Positions 43,434-53,245 of a DNA stretch of 64,000 bases are shown one piece after another. Made by a program: the position numbers and the translations under genes. The DNA comes from Rhizobium anhuiense (GTDB lineage: Bacteria > Pseudomonadota > Alphaproteobacteria > Rhizobiales > Rhizobiaceae), in the NCBI RefSeq assembly GCF_003985145.1, contig NZ_ML133523.1, forward strand, positions 494,299-558,298, written 5' to 3'. The notes under the pieces were generated by a model that made no database searches, was not told the origin of the DNA, and saw nothing but the letters and a program-made list of their open reading frames with translations. Every line of letters starts with the position of its first letter. The first letter of the stretch is position 1.

Positions 43434-46400
43434 TCACTGCCGCTCGAAGCGATAGCGCACGGAACCGCCCCGCACCACCTGGAACCGATCGCGAGTGATC
43501 GGGGCCGCCGGGTTCGACAGCGGCAGCACGCGCCATTGGGCGGGATCAAACACGAATGGGACGTATAGGATACGGTAGCGCCGCTTCCGCTCGAGGCTCG
43601 CACTGCCTGCGACTTCGAGTTCGCGGGCAGTAAGTTCGAACTCTCCGCCAGCGTCCATTGCCGACTTCACCTCGTAGAGCCATTCGTTCCGCTCGGTGAC
43701 GACCCGAAAATCATAACCAAGACTATCGTCGCCAGCGGAACCAGTGCAGAAAGAGATTCGGTTGGACGAGACCCAGCAGGCATCCGACATTTCTCTGGGA
43801 TGCCGCCTACGCAGATATTCGCGAGCGAGCCATTCACTTGCAATGCCCATCGCCGTCTTCACCGCTTCCGGCGGCTGGGTCCGCCACGACTGACCTCCGC
43901 CTCCGCCAGTGCCTCCGCGTCCGGGCGTCCCTGGTACGCGCTGTTCTTGCACGCGCAGTCGCGGCGCGCGGCTGCGCGTGAGCCAGTCATCCCCTTTTTC
44001 GATCTCAGCCGCGGCAAGTGCCTCAAACCGCCGTACGAAATCTCCAGCGCCCGCGTCGAGATCCTCACCGGCGAACGGGATCGTGCGACGCGCGACTTCG
44101 ACTTTCCGCTTCGCCTCGCGCGCCTCGATCGCATCGCGTTGCAGATCATCGGGAGTAAGCCCAAGCTGCGTGAGATTGATGGAGAGCGGCATACCGGCCG
44201 GCCAAGCTGCTACGCGTGCGTACAATTTCGGGAGCCGTGCCGAGTCGAGCTTCTCGAAGTCAAGCAAGCCGGCCTCGTCTAGCGTGCGGACTAGCGATTG
44301 CGGATCGGCCGCTTCAATCGACGCCGGTACCGCCGTCCCGCTCTTGCGGCACCAAGCGCGTGCCAACCCCGCGAGGTCCGGATGATAGGCGAGTACCAGC
44401 TTGCGGTTGTCGGCGGCGACACGTTCAAGCAGTGGAAGGTCGATCTTTGGGTCGTCTGGACCCAGAAACTCTGTAGCGGTGGCTTCCGCGCGTGCGGCCA
44501 CGACCTCGCGGCTGAGCGCTTCGAGGACCCGAAGCCACGCCGGATCGAATGTTACGAAGTCGAGGCGCCGCGCGGCCACATAGGGTGCGAGGTCCTCGCC
44601 CGCGGCCCATACGCTGGCAAAACGGCGACGGACTCGATCAAGCAGCCTCGGTTTGAGTTCGCCGAGATACACCTCGAACATGCGCCGGAAGTCGTTCTCG
44701 TCGTTGAGCGGCGGATAGCCCAGCGACGCGAGCGTCTCGGCATAGGCCGTGAACTCGAACCCCATCGCCCGGCGGATGAGCCCTTGATTGTCGGTATCCT
44801 CAACTGCGGCAAGCGATCGCTCAGCTATCGTCTCATCGAATTGCTCGGTAATCCATGCACGCAGGTTCAGCGACGGACCGACCCGATCGTAAAGGTATTC
44901 GAGGTCTGCGGCGCGTTCTAGCCCCCCGAGGTGTGCGACGACGGGAAGCAAGGCGCGCACGCGCCATTCGACGCCGCCGCGGGTCGCCGCGAAATGATCG
45001 CGGATGATGCTCTCGTCGCGCTTGATTGCACGTGCATAATGCGCATCGGTCGGTCTCCCGTCGCCGCCGAAACCCGCCCGCTCCAGACGTTCTAGCATGG
45101 TTTCTAGCGTGTTCCGCCGCACTCCCATTAATTTGGTAATGGCCGGCGCCGCCTCGCAGAGCAGATCGAGCCCTATCACGGTGTCCGCGACTAGCACGAG
45201 GGTCGGCAACTTGAGATGAGCGACGGGCTGAGCACGTTCGTCGCCGCGCGCGTGCGCGAGCTCGCCATCGATCATCAGCGCGAAACTGGCACAACGCCGG
45301 AGCCGGATCTGACGAAGGCGGCGCTCTAGCTCCTCGGGCGGAATGGTCCGCAATTCGAGGGGATCGCCCAGATATTCGTGCGCGAGCACGGCAGCATCAA
45401 CGAGCCAGGCGAGCGCGTCAGCGACAAGCGACGGGTCGTTTGATTGAGGTTCGAAGTTCTCGCCATCCACGATGAGTCGCACGTCGCTTGAGTCTGCAAC
45501 CTGCACCCGAAAGCCACCCATGGCCTGGATGAGTTCGGCGATCGCTGCACCGTCATTCTCGCCAATGTCGAGCACCGCTTCTCCGCGATCGGCCAGAGCT
45601 CGTGCCGCGAAGCCCTGCCGTTCGCTGGTGATATGGACGACCGGCGGATCGGTCGGGTCCGGACGACAGAGTTCAAGACTCCCCACGCGTTCGACGACCA
45701 ATGAAAGCGTTGCAGGCAATGCACCCTTACCTTCCGCGACGTCGCTCCAGGCACGGCGCAACTGGTCACGCAGATCGCGGCGCTCAGCGGCGGAGAGGTC
45801 TTCGAGACTATCCGCGAGTGATGCCAGGCGTGCAGCCGCGTTGTCGCGGCTCGACCAGTCGCGCAGACCGATGTGTTGGCCGAACAGAATCGCGGGTAAA
45901 GCCGCGCGGGCGCCGACTTCGGATTGGAAGCGCGGAACGAAACGCGGCGGCGGCTGGCGGGCAGTGGTCGTCGACCAGCTCGCCGCGGGCGTCGCGAAGA
46001 CGATGTCGTCCTGTTTAGTGCTCGCGACCCAGGGTGCGGTCCCGAGAAACACCGCCAGCGGCGTCGGCAGCGCGACCCTGTTGTTATGACGATGGTGCAC
46101 GATCGAGAATTGGAAATATTTGTCGCCATGTTCGCGCAGGAAGATGACGATAAGATCGGACAGGGCGGCGCGGGCGTCTATGGACAGCTCTGCATGTTCA
46201 GTCTGACCCGGCAGCCGCCAGATTTCACCGGACAGATCGTACTCAGTGTTAGGATTCTGGAAAGAGGTCGATCCGACCCTGGCAACCCACGCACTGTCGA
46301 AGCCCTGCTTCGCCGAGACGGTGGAGAGGATAGCCTTCCAATAGCCGGTGGGCGTCCCACGGCGCCGGATATCGCTAGCGAGCGGAGGCAGGCCATCGCG

Positions 46401-48734
46401 CGCTCCGAGCAGGGCGAGAAAGCGGGCCCAGTCTTCGCGCCGATCGTCCGCGGCTGCCCGCTGCAAATCGCCGAAGCCGACGAGCAGACGGTCACGCGCC
46501 CGAGCGCAATCCGGCGAGACGACGGCTGCCTCGACGAGGTATTGTTCGACCGTACGGCCCAGAGATGTCCAGGCACCCGAGAACAGAGCGAACCGTGCCC
46601 GGCTCCACCCGCCGAGGGTCGGCACAGACAGGTCGGCCGCACGCAGAGCTTCCTCGATCTGTTTTCCGCCCCCACCGCGCCACACCTTGAACGACCAGAG
46701 TAGGGCTTCCTGACGCTGGAGATCGCTGGCTTTCGGTTCGAGAGCGCCCTTCAGCGCGAGGAGCACGTCGAGTGGATCGTAACCCCTGAGCAGTCCGGCT
46801 TTCTCGAATGCGCGCTGGGTCATCTCGGTCAGTGCGATCGCGTCGCTCAGGAACCGGAATTTGCGCTTTAACGATGCGGGCGGGCTGGGTGGACCTTCGC
46901 TGCGTCGGCCCCGCCCGCCCTTAGCCCGGACGAATACCGGCGGCATGCCGTCGCGGCCCTTGGCCGTTGCTGCAAGTAGCTTACCGTCGGCATCGACCAA
47001 TATCTTCCGGCCCTCAAGTGACGACAGTGGTATAGCGGCCGCGTCAAACACTTTGTGAACGTCGTCTAAAAATGTCTTCCAGCGCGTCGGTGAGGCCCGG
47101 CGCGTTCGGGCAAGCCAGTTGGCCACCGCCTCGGTCCAACCGCACAGCTCCTCTTGGGACAGGGCCAGAGGCGAACTTACCGAAGCGGCGAGCGCCTTGA
47201 TACGCGACACGCGATCGGCGCCGAGCGTATCAGCAACGATATCCGCCTCGGCAACCTCCGCGAGCCGCCTCGTCGTCATCTGCCCTGTCTTGACCTCGGG
47301 CCAGACATGAAGTGTTTTGAAGCTTGCCCAGTTCGACGCACCGCCCGGAACGACGGGCCAGATCGCTGTTTCGTCAAGTGGACGTTCAAAATTTCGGAAG
47401 GCGGCAATCAACTTGGGAATGTGTGGCCACATCCAGGCAGCGAGATCGACGACGGCTGTCGGCGGCAATTCGAGGCTGCGGTCGACAATTTCGGTTGCAG
47501 CTATCGCGCAGGCGGTGGCTGCCGCCTCGAGCAAGTGCTTGTTGAGCGGCAGACTCGGCTTCATGGAGCGGCGATCGATGTCTGCGAAGAAAGGCGCATC
47601 AATATGGCCAGCTAGCGGCGACGTCGCGCTCTCAATCATTGGCAGAAAATTGTAGAGACGACCCGCCGCTCCTCTCCCGACGAGCGGTACTGCGACCGAT
47701 ACGACCGCCTCACCCTGCCATTCGAGCCACCGTTTCAGCGTCGGGGCAGCCGGCAAGCTCGCGCGGATGGCATCGAGCAGGGGTTCCTTGGGCAGCACCG
47801 AGCGCGCGATCAGATAAGTGCTACCGTCGACCGTGACCTTCGCGAGCGAACAAGCATTGGATGCAATTTCGGCAATCGGTTCTATCGAGCGGATCGATCG
47901 CCGGTGCAAGACGGACGCGCCTTCGCGTGCGATCTCCACATCCAACGCCGCAAGCCGATCGAGAAACAGGAGCACGGGTGCCGTAGGATCAAGTAACTCG
48001 TTCACTTGTCGTTCGGCGAGAGCGACGGCATCCATAGACCTCAGCGGCAGCGAGACCACTGTTGCGAAGCCGGCGGCAGCCAGAGCATCGAGAGCATCGA
48101 GTCGCTCTGACACTGGCTTGGGAACTAGATACCGCGGTACAGTGGCGGCCACGTAGCGCGCGTCCTCGGGGCTTGCGCCAATCGTCGAAAGATCAGCCTC
48201 AATCTCTTCCTGGGTCGCAAACCGGAAGCAATAGCCGTCGAAGCGGCCGCGCGATCCCGCTGGAGAACTCGAGAATATCCGAACCTCGTCGGTCAACGCC
48301 TCGACGCTTCGAAACCCGAGCCCCTTATTGCCGATCACTTCCCCAATACGTTTGTCGCTGGTACCGATATTAATGACCGCATCGAGGTTTGATCTGGTAA
48401 AGGCTTGACCGCGGTTAGCGACGAGCAACTCGCCGCGATCCTCAGCCGAAATCAGGAGTCGGACGGCAATCTCTCCAGTGCCGTTGACCGTATTTGCTGG
48501 GTGCGCGTCATGCCCGTTTTGAACTAGCTCTAAAAGGACGCGATCACCATATTGGGTCCCAATGACCTCGTTGAGATTCTTCAGGCTTTCATAGACCTTG
48601 ATTTTGCGCCGGCGCCCTTCGAGCGCAAATTCGAGCTGCGACGTCGCAATGCCCGCGATTTCGTGAGCGAAGTCAGACGGCATGAGATCGCGATCTGCGT
48701 GTCGAGGCGCATCGCTGTCAGCCATGATCAACAA
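43434..48734 (-). CDS. Sacsin/HSP90-like GHKL ATPase with C-terminal DUF3883 nuclease domain
   Basis: This is a 1,766-aa protein. The N-terminal GHKL (Bergerat) ATPase has the N-box VLLELVQNGHDA (E69, N73, D76), the G1-like LLVANRGQAFTRSNLDAVIN and the lid IGEVIGNKGLGFRSVEALTD. The last 130 residues form a DUF3883 domain with the PD-(D/E)xK pattern SLGYDFRVVTERNEWLYEVK. About 1,400 residues of unassigned helical repeats separate them. Similar HSP90-type ATPase/DUF3883 proteins occur alone in defence islands. The start may be TTG 48734, which has GGAGG at good spacing; ATG 48725 is the alternative. The gene seems monocistronic. Confidence 0.78.
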   Translation of the reverse strand: MLIMADSDAPRHADRDLMPSDFAHEIAGIATSQLEFALEGRRRKIKVYESLKNLNEVIGTQYGDRVLLELVQNGHDAHPANTVNGTGEIAVRLLISAEDRGELLVANRGQAFTRSNLDAVINIGTSDKRIGEVIGNKGLGFRSVEALTDEVRIFSSSPAGSRGRFDGYCFRFATQEEIEADLSTIGASPEDARYVAATVPRYLVPKPVSERLDALDALAAAGFATVVSLPLRSMDAVALAERQVNELLDPTAPVLLFLDRLAALDVEIAREGASVLHRRSIRSIEPIAEIASNACSLAKVTVDGSTYLIARSVLPKEPLLDAIRASLPAAPTLKRWLEWQGEAVVSVAVPLVGRGAAGRLYNFLPMIESATSPLAGHIDAPFFADIDRRSMKPSLPLNKHLLEAAATACAIAATEIVDRSLELPPTAVVDLAAWMWPHIPKLIAAFRNFERPLDETAIWPVVPGGASNWASFKTLHVWPEVKTGQMTTRRLAEVAEADIVADTLGADRVSRIKALAASVSSPLALSQEELCGWTEAVANWLARTRRASPTRWKTFLDDVHKVFDAAAIPLSSLEGRKILVDADGKLLAATAKGRDGMPPVFVRAKGGRGRRSEGPPSPPASLKRKFRFLSDAIALTEMTQRAFEKAGLLRGYDPLDVLLALKGALEPKASDLQRQEALLWSFKVWRGGGGKQIEEALRAADLSVPTLGGWSRARFALFSGAWTSLGRTVEQYLVEAAVVSPDCARARDRLLVGFGDLQRAAADDRREDWARFLALLGARDGLPPLASDIRRRGTPTGYWKAILSTVSAKQGFDSAWVARVGSTSFQNPNTEYDLSGEIWRLPGQTEHAELSIDARAALSDLIVIFLREHGDKYFQFSIVHHRHNNRVALPTPLAVFLGTAPWVASTKQDDIVFATPAASWSTTTARQPPPRFVPRFQSEVGARAALPAILFGQHIGLRDWSSRDNAAARLASLADSLEDLSAAERRDLRDQLRRAWSDVAEGKGALPATLSLVVERVGSLELCRPDPTDPPVVHITSERQGFAARALADRGEAVLDIGENDGAAIAELIQAMGGFRVQVADSSDVRLIVDGENFEPQSNDPSLVADALAWLVDAAVLAHEYLGDPLELRTIPPEELERRLRQIRLRRCASFALMIDGELAHARGDERAQPVAHLKLPTLVLVADTVIGLDLLCEAAPAITKLMGVRRNTLETMLERLERAGFGGDGRPTDAHYARAIKRDESIIRDHFAATRGGVEWRVRALLPVVAHLGGLERAADLEYLYDRVGPSLNLRAWITEQFDETIAERSLAAVEDTDNQGLIRRAMGFEFTAYAETLASLGYPPLNDENDFRRMFEVYLGELKPRLLDRVRRRFASVWAAGEDLAPYVAARRLDFVTFDPAWLRVLEALSREVVAARAEATATEFLGPDDPKIDLPLLERVAADNRKLVLAYHPDLAGLARAWCRKSGTAVPASIEAADPQSLVRTLDEAGLLDFEKLDSARLPKLYARVAAWPAGMPLSINLTQLGLTPDDLQRDAIEAREAKRKVEVARRTIPFAGEDLDAGAGDFVRRFEALAAAEIEKGDDWLTRSRAPRLRVQEQRVPGTPGRGGTGGGGGQSWRTQPPEAVKTAMGIASEWLAREYLRRRHPREMSDACWVSSNRISFCTGSAGDDSLGYDFRVVTERNEWLYEVKSAMDAGGEFELTARELEVAGSASLERKRRYRILYVPFVFDPAQWRVLPLSNPAAPITRDRFQVVRGGSVRYRFERQ

Positions 48735-48983
48735 GAATTGCTCCTCCCCTAGCTTTTTGTCTCTGCTTTACAAAATTGTCGCCGTTCATCCCCGGACGAG
48801 AGGGATAGCACGTAAAAGAGGAAAGCAAACCGTCCGTGAGGACTCGAGAAGTCTATCCCTTTGAAATTCTGTCAAACTCATAGAGAGGTGTATGTTTTCG
48901 AAGGACCCGAACGTGTGACCGTCGGATTTCGGATAGTGTTGGGCGCCACCAGAGCGTCCTAACTGGAGGCGCAAAGCCGCTCG

Positions 48984-50834
48984 TCAATCAGCTACGCCGA
49001 GGAACGAAAGCGCGTCTCTCAACAGGGGCTCGAAATTTGCAAGTGTGGTCTTACAATTCGCGTCTTCCTGCTTGCACACTCGTTCGGCCGTTGAGATCTT
49101 GTGTTCATTAGCGAAGTCGAACTTGACCAAATACGCCCAAGTAGGATCCAGGGTTTCCTCAAAGGTAGTTTCGCCGAGCAAAATTTGGTCAACGAGGTCT
49201 GGTGGGCAGACTTTCGCCAACGCCCGCCTCTCCAATTTCCCCCTCTTCTCTGCCTCCCGCCAGACATCCGGAGGATAGAGCACTTCGAGTGACGCGTAGA
49301 CCTCGAAATGAGCCGCGCGGGCGGCTTGCAAGTTCGCTGGCGGTGGGTAGACAAAACACTTTGCCGACTTGACGTTATCAGGTTGCTTGTTGAACGCTGC
49401 CTTTGCCTGGCCGGCGTCCCCATCAACAATGCCGACTGCTTTGGGACGCTCGGGGTGATGCTTGTGCTGGGATCGCCATCCGACCAGCATGTCGATGACG
49501 TAGGTGTGACCCGCACCATCCCGTTTCGTTTCGAAGCGGACCTGCTCAACCGCTTTGGGGAAAAAGAGTTCAAGAGCCCGAGCCAGCACGATACGATCGC
49601 TCTCGCCTTCAACAAAGATGCGAGGGCAATTTACCTCTGCCAGTTGGGCGGCAATGGCCTTCGTCTCCTCCTGCTGCCGGACCTGTGCAACCATTTCCGC
49701 AATACGGGGCGCAAGCATGGCGAGCGTACCCAAGCTCTCATCGATTCCCTCTACTCCGGTCTTGGTCATCGTACCGTCCGTGTCGGTGGCACGCGTTACA
49801 AAATGAAGCGCGATCTCATTTTCTTGCTGGCCCAGATCATAAAATGCAGGCGAATGGGTGGTTAGGAGTATCTGTGCGGTGCCCGCCTTGGCCAATTGGT
49901 GGAGTTCGTCCGCTAGCTGGACGGCACTTCCAATCTCCAGGTTGTTCTCAGGCTCTTCATAGGCCCAGATGCTGCTAATTGGAGGGCCACCTCTCTTTTG
50001 CAGTGCCGCTTTCTTTTCCGCCATGAAGCGCAGAATCAGTGGGATATGTCTCGCCTTTACCCCGTCGCCCCGATTGTTCAGGGAGACCGATTTCTCTCCG
50101 CTGAGGAAGTCAAGTCTTTCGAAAATGTGATAGAGGTCCCTAGGCAGCGCCAGCTTCGTGTCGAAGCCAAGAGACGCCGAGATGCTCGTTGTCAACTCGT
50201 TGAGGTGATCGCCAATCGATTGTTCGAACGCGGTACTGGACTCATGGAAGGTGCGGGCAGCGACTTCCGAGATGATGCCGTAGATCCGACCCCGCAAGTC
50301 ATCGAAGTACTCCGAATCCTTTATAGCCGGCACGTACTCGAACTCGATCTTACGAAGTAGCGCGTGGACGTTCGATTTTTCTGGAATCTTGACGTCTTCT
50401 CGGATCTCCTGACCCCGCCTGCCCTTCGAAATGCGTTGACCGTAGTAGTCATACTCCTCACTCCAGAGCCCGTCCTCGCGCCAACGCTTGGTCCAAATAA
50501 TCACCTGACCGTTGGTCGCATGGTAGCTTTCCGGCAGCGCAATCTCGATACGAACAAGCACCTCCCTCGCCTTACGCGCTCGCACCGGGGCGTAAAAATT
50601 ATAGTCTTCTGCGAATGCAAACTCGACACCTGGATTGGTCTGATCATTGAAGAAAAGGTTCAGGGCTCGAAGGATGTTTGATTTACCGCAGTCATTTCGG
50701 CCAACGAAAATAGCCAACTGCGAAAGATCGGCGTCTACAGATCTAATCGACCTGAAGTTTTCAATATGTATTGATCTAAGTGTTGCTGCCACTGATTCCC
50801 CCCCGACCTCACCACCCTGAATAAAGGCGTTCAC
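48984..50834 (-). CDS. OLD-family ATPase-Toprim nuclease
   Basis: The 616-aa protein starts at GTG 50834 (GAGGGG upstream). The N-terminal ABC-type ATPase has IHIENFRSIRSVDADLSQLA, IFVGRNDCGKSNILRALNLF (Walker A about 45), ISSIWAYEEPENNLEIGSAV (Walker B) and LLTTHSPAFYDLG. The C-terminal Toprim domain has CPRIFVEGESDRIVLARALE (Glu) and AVGIVDGDAGQAK (DxD), as in OLD nucleases and GajA. No UvrD-like GajB gene follows, so this is not a complete Gabija. A stand-alone OLD nuclease that degrades phage DNA is the likely role. Confidence 0.84.
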   Translation of the reverse strand: MNAFIQGGEVGGESVAATLRSIHIENFRSIRSVDADLSQLAIFVGRNDCGKSNILRALNLFFNDQTNPGVEFAFAEDYNFYAPVRARKAREVLVRIEIALPESYHATNGQVIIWTKRWREDGLWSEEYDYYGQRISKGRRGQEIREDVKIPEKSNVHALLRKIEFEYVPAIKDSEYFDDLRGRIYGIISEVAARTFHESSTAFEQSIGDHLNELTTSISASLGFDTKLALPRDLYHIFERLDFLSGEKSVSLNNRGDGVKARHIPLILRFMAEKKAALQKRGGPPISSIWAYEEPENNLEIGSAVQLADELHQLAKAGTAQILLTTHSPAFYDLGQQENEIALHFVTRATDTDGTMTKTGVEGIDESLGTLAMLAPRIAEMVAQVRQQEETKAIAAQLAEVNCPRIFVEGESDRIVLARALELFFPKAVEQVRFETKRDGAGHTYVIDMLVGWRSQHKHHPERPKAVGIVDGDAGQAKAAFNKQPDNVKSAKCFVYPPPANLQAARAAHFEVYASLEVLYPPDVWREAEKRGKLERRALAKVCPPDLVDQILLGETTFEETLDPTWAYLVKFDFANEHKISTAERVCKQEDANCKTTLANFEPLLRDALSFLGVAD

Positions 50835-51479
50835 GCGAATCGCCCCTCGACCACTTAATCAGGGGTAGAACATAGCCTAAGGCACGCCAAGTCGTTCCGG
50901 CGTTCGCAGCGCTTAACATGAATGTCCGGGCTTTCGCAGCTAAGGCGTTCATGGTGTTTCTATGAATAAGCGATGGCGGTTTGGAGGTGCGATCTCAAAG
51001 GACCTGAACAGCAGGAATGACGGCGCAAGCTGCCGGGCGCTTTGTGCCCGCATCACCGCAAATTTGAGGTCCGAAAGCGGAAATAATTGCCGCTCGCCGT
51101 CCTGTTGACTGATGCCCAAAGCCAGGGCACAAGGGTGGCATCCACGGTCGCTCGCGATGGGAAAACAGAGGGATTTCAAGGCTTGTCAGCGATGCCTTTG
51201 AAATTATGTGAGAATCCAGGCCTCCCAGGAAAGTCGTCTTTGACCAATTTTTCGATTTAAATTGGCGACCATCTCCCGCACCGAAAAGTGGCGTCTTCTC
51301 AATAAGTTGGGCGATCTCGGCCGCAGTTTCTTCGGCTATCCGTCGCGTTCGAAGACGGCCAGGAAAACTGGCTGGGGACCCGCGATTAGTGACTGCAATG
51401 GGGCCGACGGCAGACTGTCTGCTGCTGGAGCACGCAACGCAATACCGGACATGGGGCCCTTCGGGGTTTTTGTTTGGGC
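50835..51479. other. Gene-poor gap between OLD and HNH genes
   Basis: A 645-base stretch with no recognised gene. A 76-codon minus frame (50949-51179) is open but lacks a family or ribosome site. It contains copy 4 of the island palindrome. Confidence 0.5.
51078..51094. repeat. Island palindrome, copy 4 (GCGGAAATAATTGCCGC)
   Basis: One base from perfect symmetry (G for T). It lies in an otherwise empty intergenic gap. Confidence 0.55.
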
Positions 51480-52127
51480 TTAATAGAGCCCGGCAGATCT
51501 CAATACCAAGGTGGGCGTCAGGCGAATTGGCGCATTCATGATTTCGCGATAAAGCCGAGCATAAGCGCTCCCTCCATCACTGCCGCCGAAGCCCATGGTG
51601 ATCGGAATCTTGAGTTCCTCCACCTTGTCTATAACGGCGCGTCGTCTCACCCTCTGGAACGCGTCGATCAGCGGCATCACAAGGTTCGGATCAACGTCGC
51701 CTGTTGACGCTGCTCTCTCCAACACATTCAGAGCGGCGCCAATCTCTCGCTTCGATGCCATATGCTTTTCGAACTCTTGCGCGCGCTCCACCTTGTCCGC
51801 CGCAGCCTGCAAATGAATCTGAATGAGTGGCGTGGCTTCAAAGACCCTGCCTCGCTTCAGGTTGTTGTGGGCGGCGCACGTAGGCATCCAATTGGCGTAC
51901 GAATTCAGGTCAAACGTCGGAGGAAGTCCGTATAATTTCAGAACATCTGCAAGTCTTCGTGGCTCACTGAGAAGAAACTCAGGGATAATGTGGTCAACTT
52001 GCATCGACAGCAGGTCGATAGGATGGCCGTCGATATAGCATGTCTCGCCATGGACGGAAAAAACCACCCAGCGCTCATAGCAGTGAATCTTCTCTTCTTG
52101 TATTGCATTGGTCCCCACGCGTCTCAC
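51480..52127 (-). CDS. HNH endonuclease paired with a caspase-like protein
   Basis: This 215-aa protein starts at GTG 52127. The HNH motif is split: ETCYIDGHPIDLLSMQVDHI then IPEFLLSEP, with DLNSYANWMPTCAAHNNLKR supplying Cys, His and Asn. The remaining helices (MASKREIGAALNVLERAAST) are unassigned and could bind a partner. It follows the caspase-like gene by 44 bases on the same strand, with no other gene nearby, which suggests a two-gene module. The likely role is DNA cleavage once activated; that is inference. Confidence 0.75.
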   Translation of the reverse strand: MRRVGTNAIQEEKIHCYERWVVFSVHGETCYIDGHPIDLLSMQVDHIIPEFLLSEPRRLADVLKLYGLPPTFDLNSYANWMPTCAAHNNLKRGRVFEATPLIQIHLQAAADKVERAQEFEKHMASKREIGAALNVLERAASTGDVDPNLVMPLIDAFQRVRRRAVIDKVEELKIPITMGFGGSDGGSAYARLYREIMNAPIRLTPTLVLRSAGLY

Positions 52128-52171
52128 CCCTGCCCAACGTTCAAGACAATCGACGGCGTTTGAGTAACTTG

Positions 52172-53110
52172 CTAGTGCCTGTTGAGTATGAATTGTGGCT
52201 CGTGGCCCGGCCTGTGTCGCGTCCGTTTGAGCTTCTTCTCAAACAAATCGGCGGCGTTTTTGACCTGTCTGAGTGTGAAGACAACCGGCCGCCCGATGAA
52301 AAAACGCCTTCCGTATTTATGGATGAGGCTGGAATTCGGCTTCAGGTTTTCCCTAACCCATCGGCGATACGCTTTCATTTCGCTCGCAGGCAATCCCTGC
52401 TTTCTCGCAAAAGTTAGGGCTCTCTCACGCCGTACGCGGAGGAACTGGCCCTTAGTTGTCTTAAGCACGTAATTCACCAGTACTTCGAACAGGTACTTTT
52501 CGGCCAGCCAAAGCCGCGGTGAATCCTGCCAGACTTCTTCACAGGCTGTTGCTAGGTCTTGGACCTCAAACACCCGCTTGTAGAACCGCATTGCCCGTTC
52601 TTCGATATCGCCGGCAGCGATTTCCCGATCAGAACCGACTAGCGCGTAAAATGGCGTGGGCTTGTTGAAATCCAAATCTTTCAAAATATGAAATCCGAAG
52701 CACGCCAAGGAAATTACGCAAAGACTGTTGCTCGTGGCCACGTTGATCTCGCGGAATAGCTCGACCATGTGCGGCCAAGGCGCGTTCTCACCGCTTGCCA
52801 CGACGTGGAGGCCATCGTCAGCGTGACCGTGCATATCTAAGTGAATGATCGGACGGAACGAACTTTCTGCCTTCTCGCGAAGCGTGTCGAGGAATGCATA
52901 AAGGTCATCTCGAGACTTCGGCTCGAAGCGAGTGGTGCCGATTCCAAGCTTATCCAGATGTGGTTCGAGGTCTTCGAGGATACGGTCTGTGACACCCTTC
53001 TCTGCTTCTCGCAGGGAGGTAATCCAAACCAAACTGTTAACCCGCACCTCGGTTTCCTCAGCGTCAGGGATATCTTCACCGTCAACCGCGCTCATGGTCA
53101 CCACGTCCAT
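52172..53110 (-). CDS. Predicted caspase-like (CHAT/C14-type) protease
   Basis: The protein is 312 aa from ATG 53110, chosen for AGGCGGGATTGG; a TTG at 53161 is also in frame. FRPIIHLDMHGHADDGLHVV gives a hydrophobic strand then His-Gly (about residue 94). About 43 residues on, SNSLCVISLACFGFHILKDL gives a strand ending in Cys (about residue 137). This His-Gly then strand-Cys order is the hallmark of caspase/CHAT proteases. The C-terminal 120 residues are basic and helical (RVRRERALTFARKQGL) and might bind nucleic acid. The neighbouring HNH gene suggests a protease-nuclease pair. The fold call rests on motif spacing only. Confidence 0.6.
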   Translation of the reverse strand: MDVVTMSAVDGEDIPDAEETEVRVNSLVWITSLREAEKGVTDRILEDLEPHLDKLGIGTTRFEPKSRDDLYAFLDTLREKAESSFRPIIHLDMHGHADDGLHVVASGENAPWPHMVELFREINVATSNSLCVISLACFGFHILKDLDFNKPTPFYALVGSDREIAAGDIEERAMRFYKRVFEVQDLATACEEVWQDSPRLWLAEKYLFEVLVNYVLKTTKGQFLRVRRERALTFARKQGLPASEMKAYRRWVRENLKPNSSLIHKYGRRFFIGRPVVFTLRQVKNAADLFEKKLKRTRHRPGHEPQFILNRH

Positions 53111-53245
53111 CCAATCCCGCCTTTCACCGAGGCCGAAGTAATAGCCCAGTATAGTACCCAATGGTAGGCGTTCTGGACCGCTGCTTGGTCTCGACTCTCT
53201 ACCAGATACGCGACATCCTGAACGAAGGGGGCATGAAGGGAAAAC

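Noticed and set aside
48984..50834. Gabija system
   Set aside because: The OLD-like ATPase-Toprim protein resembles GajA, but there is no UvrD-type helicase (GajB) next to it.
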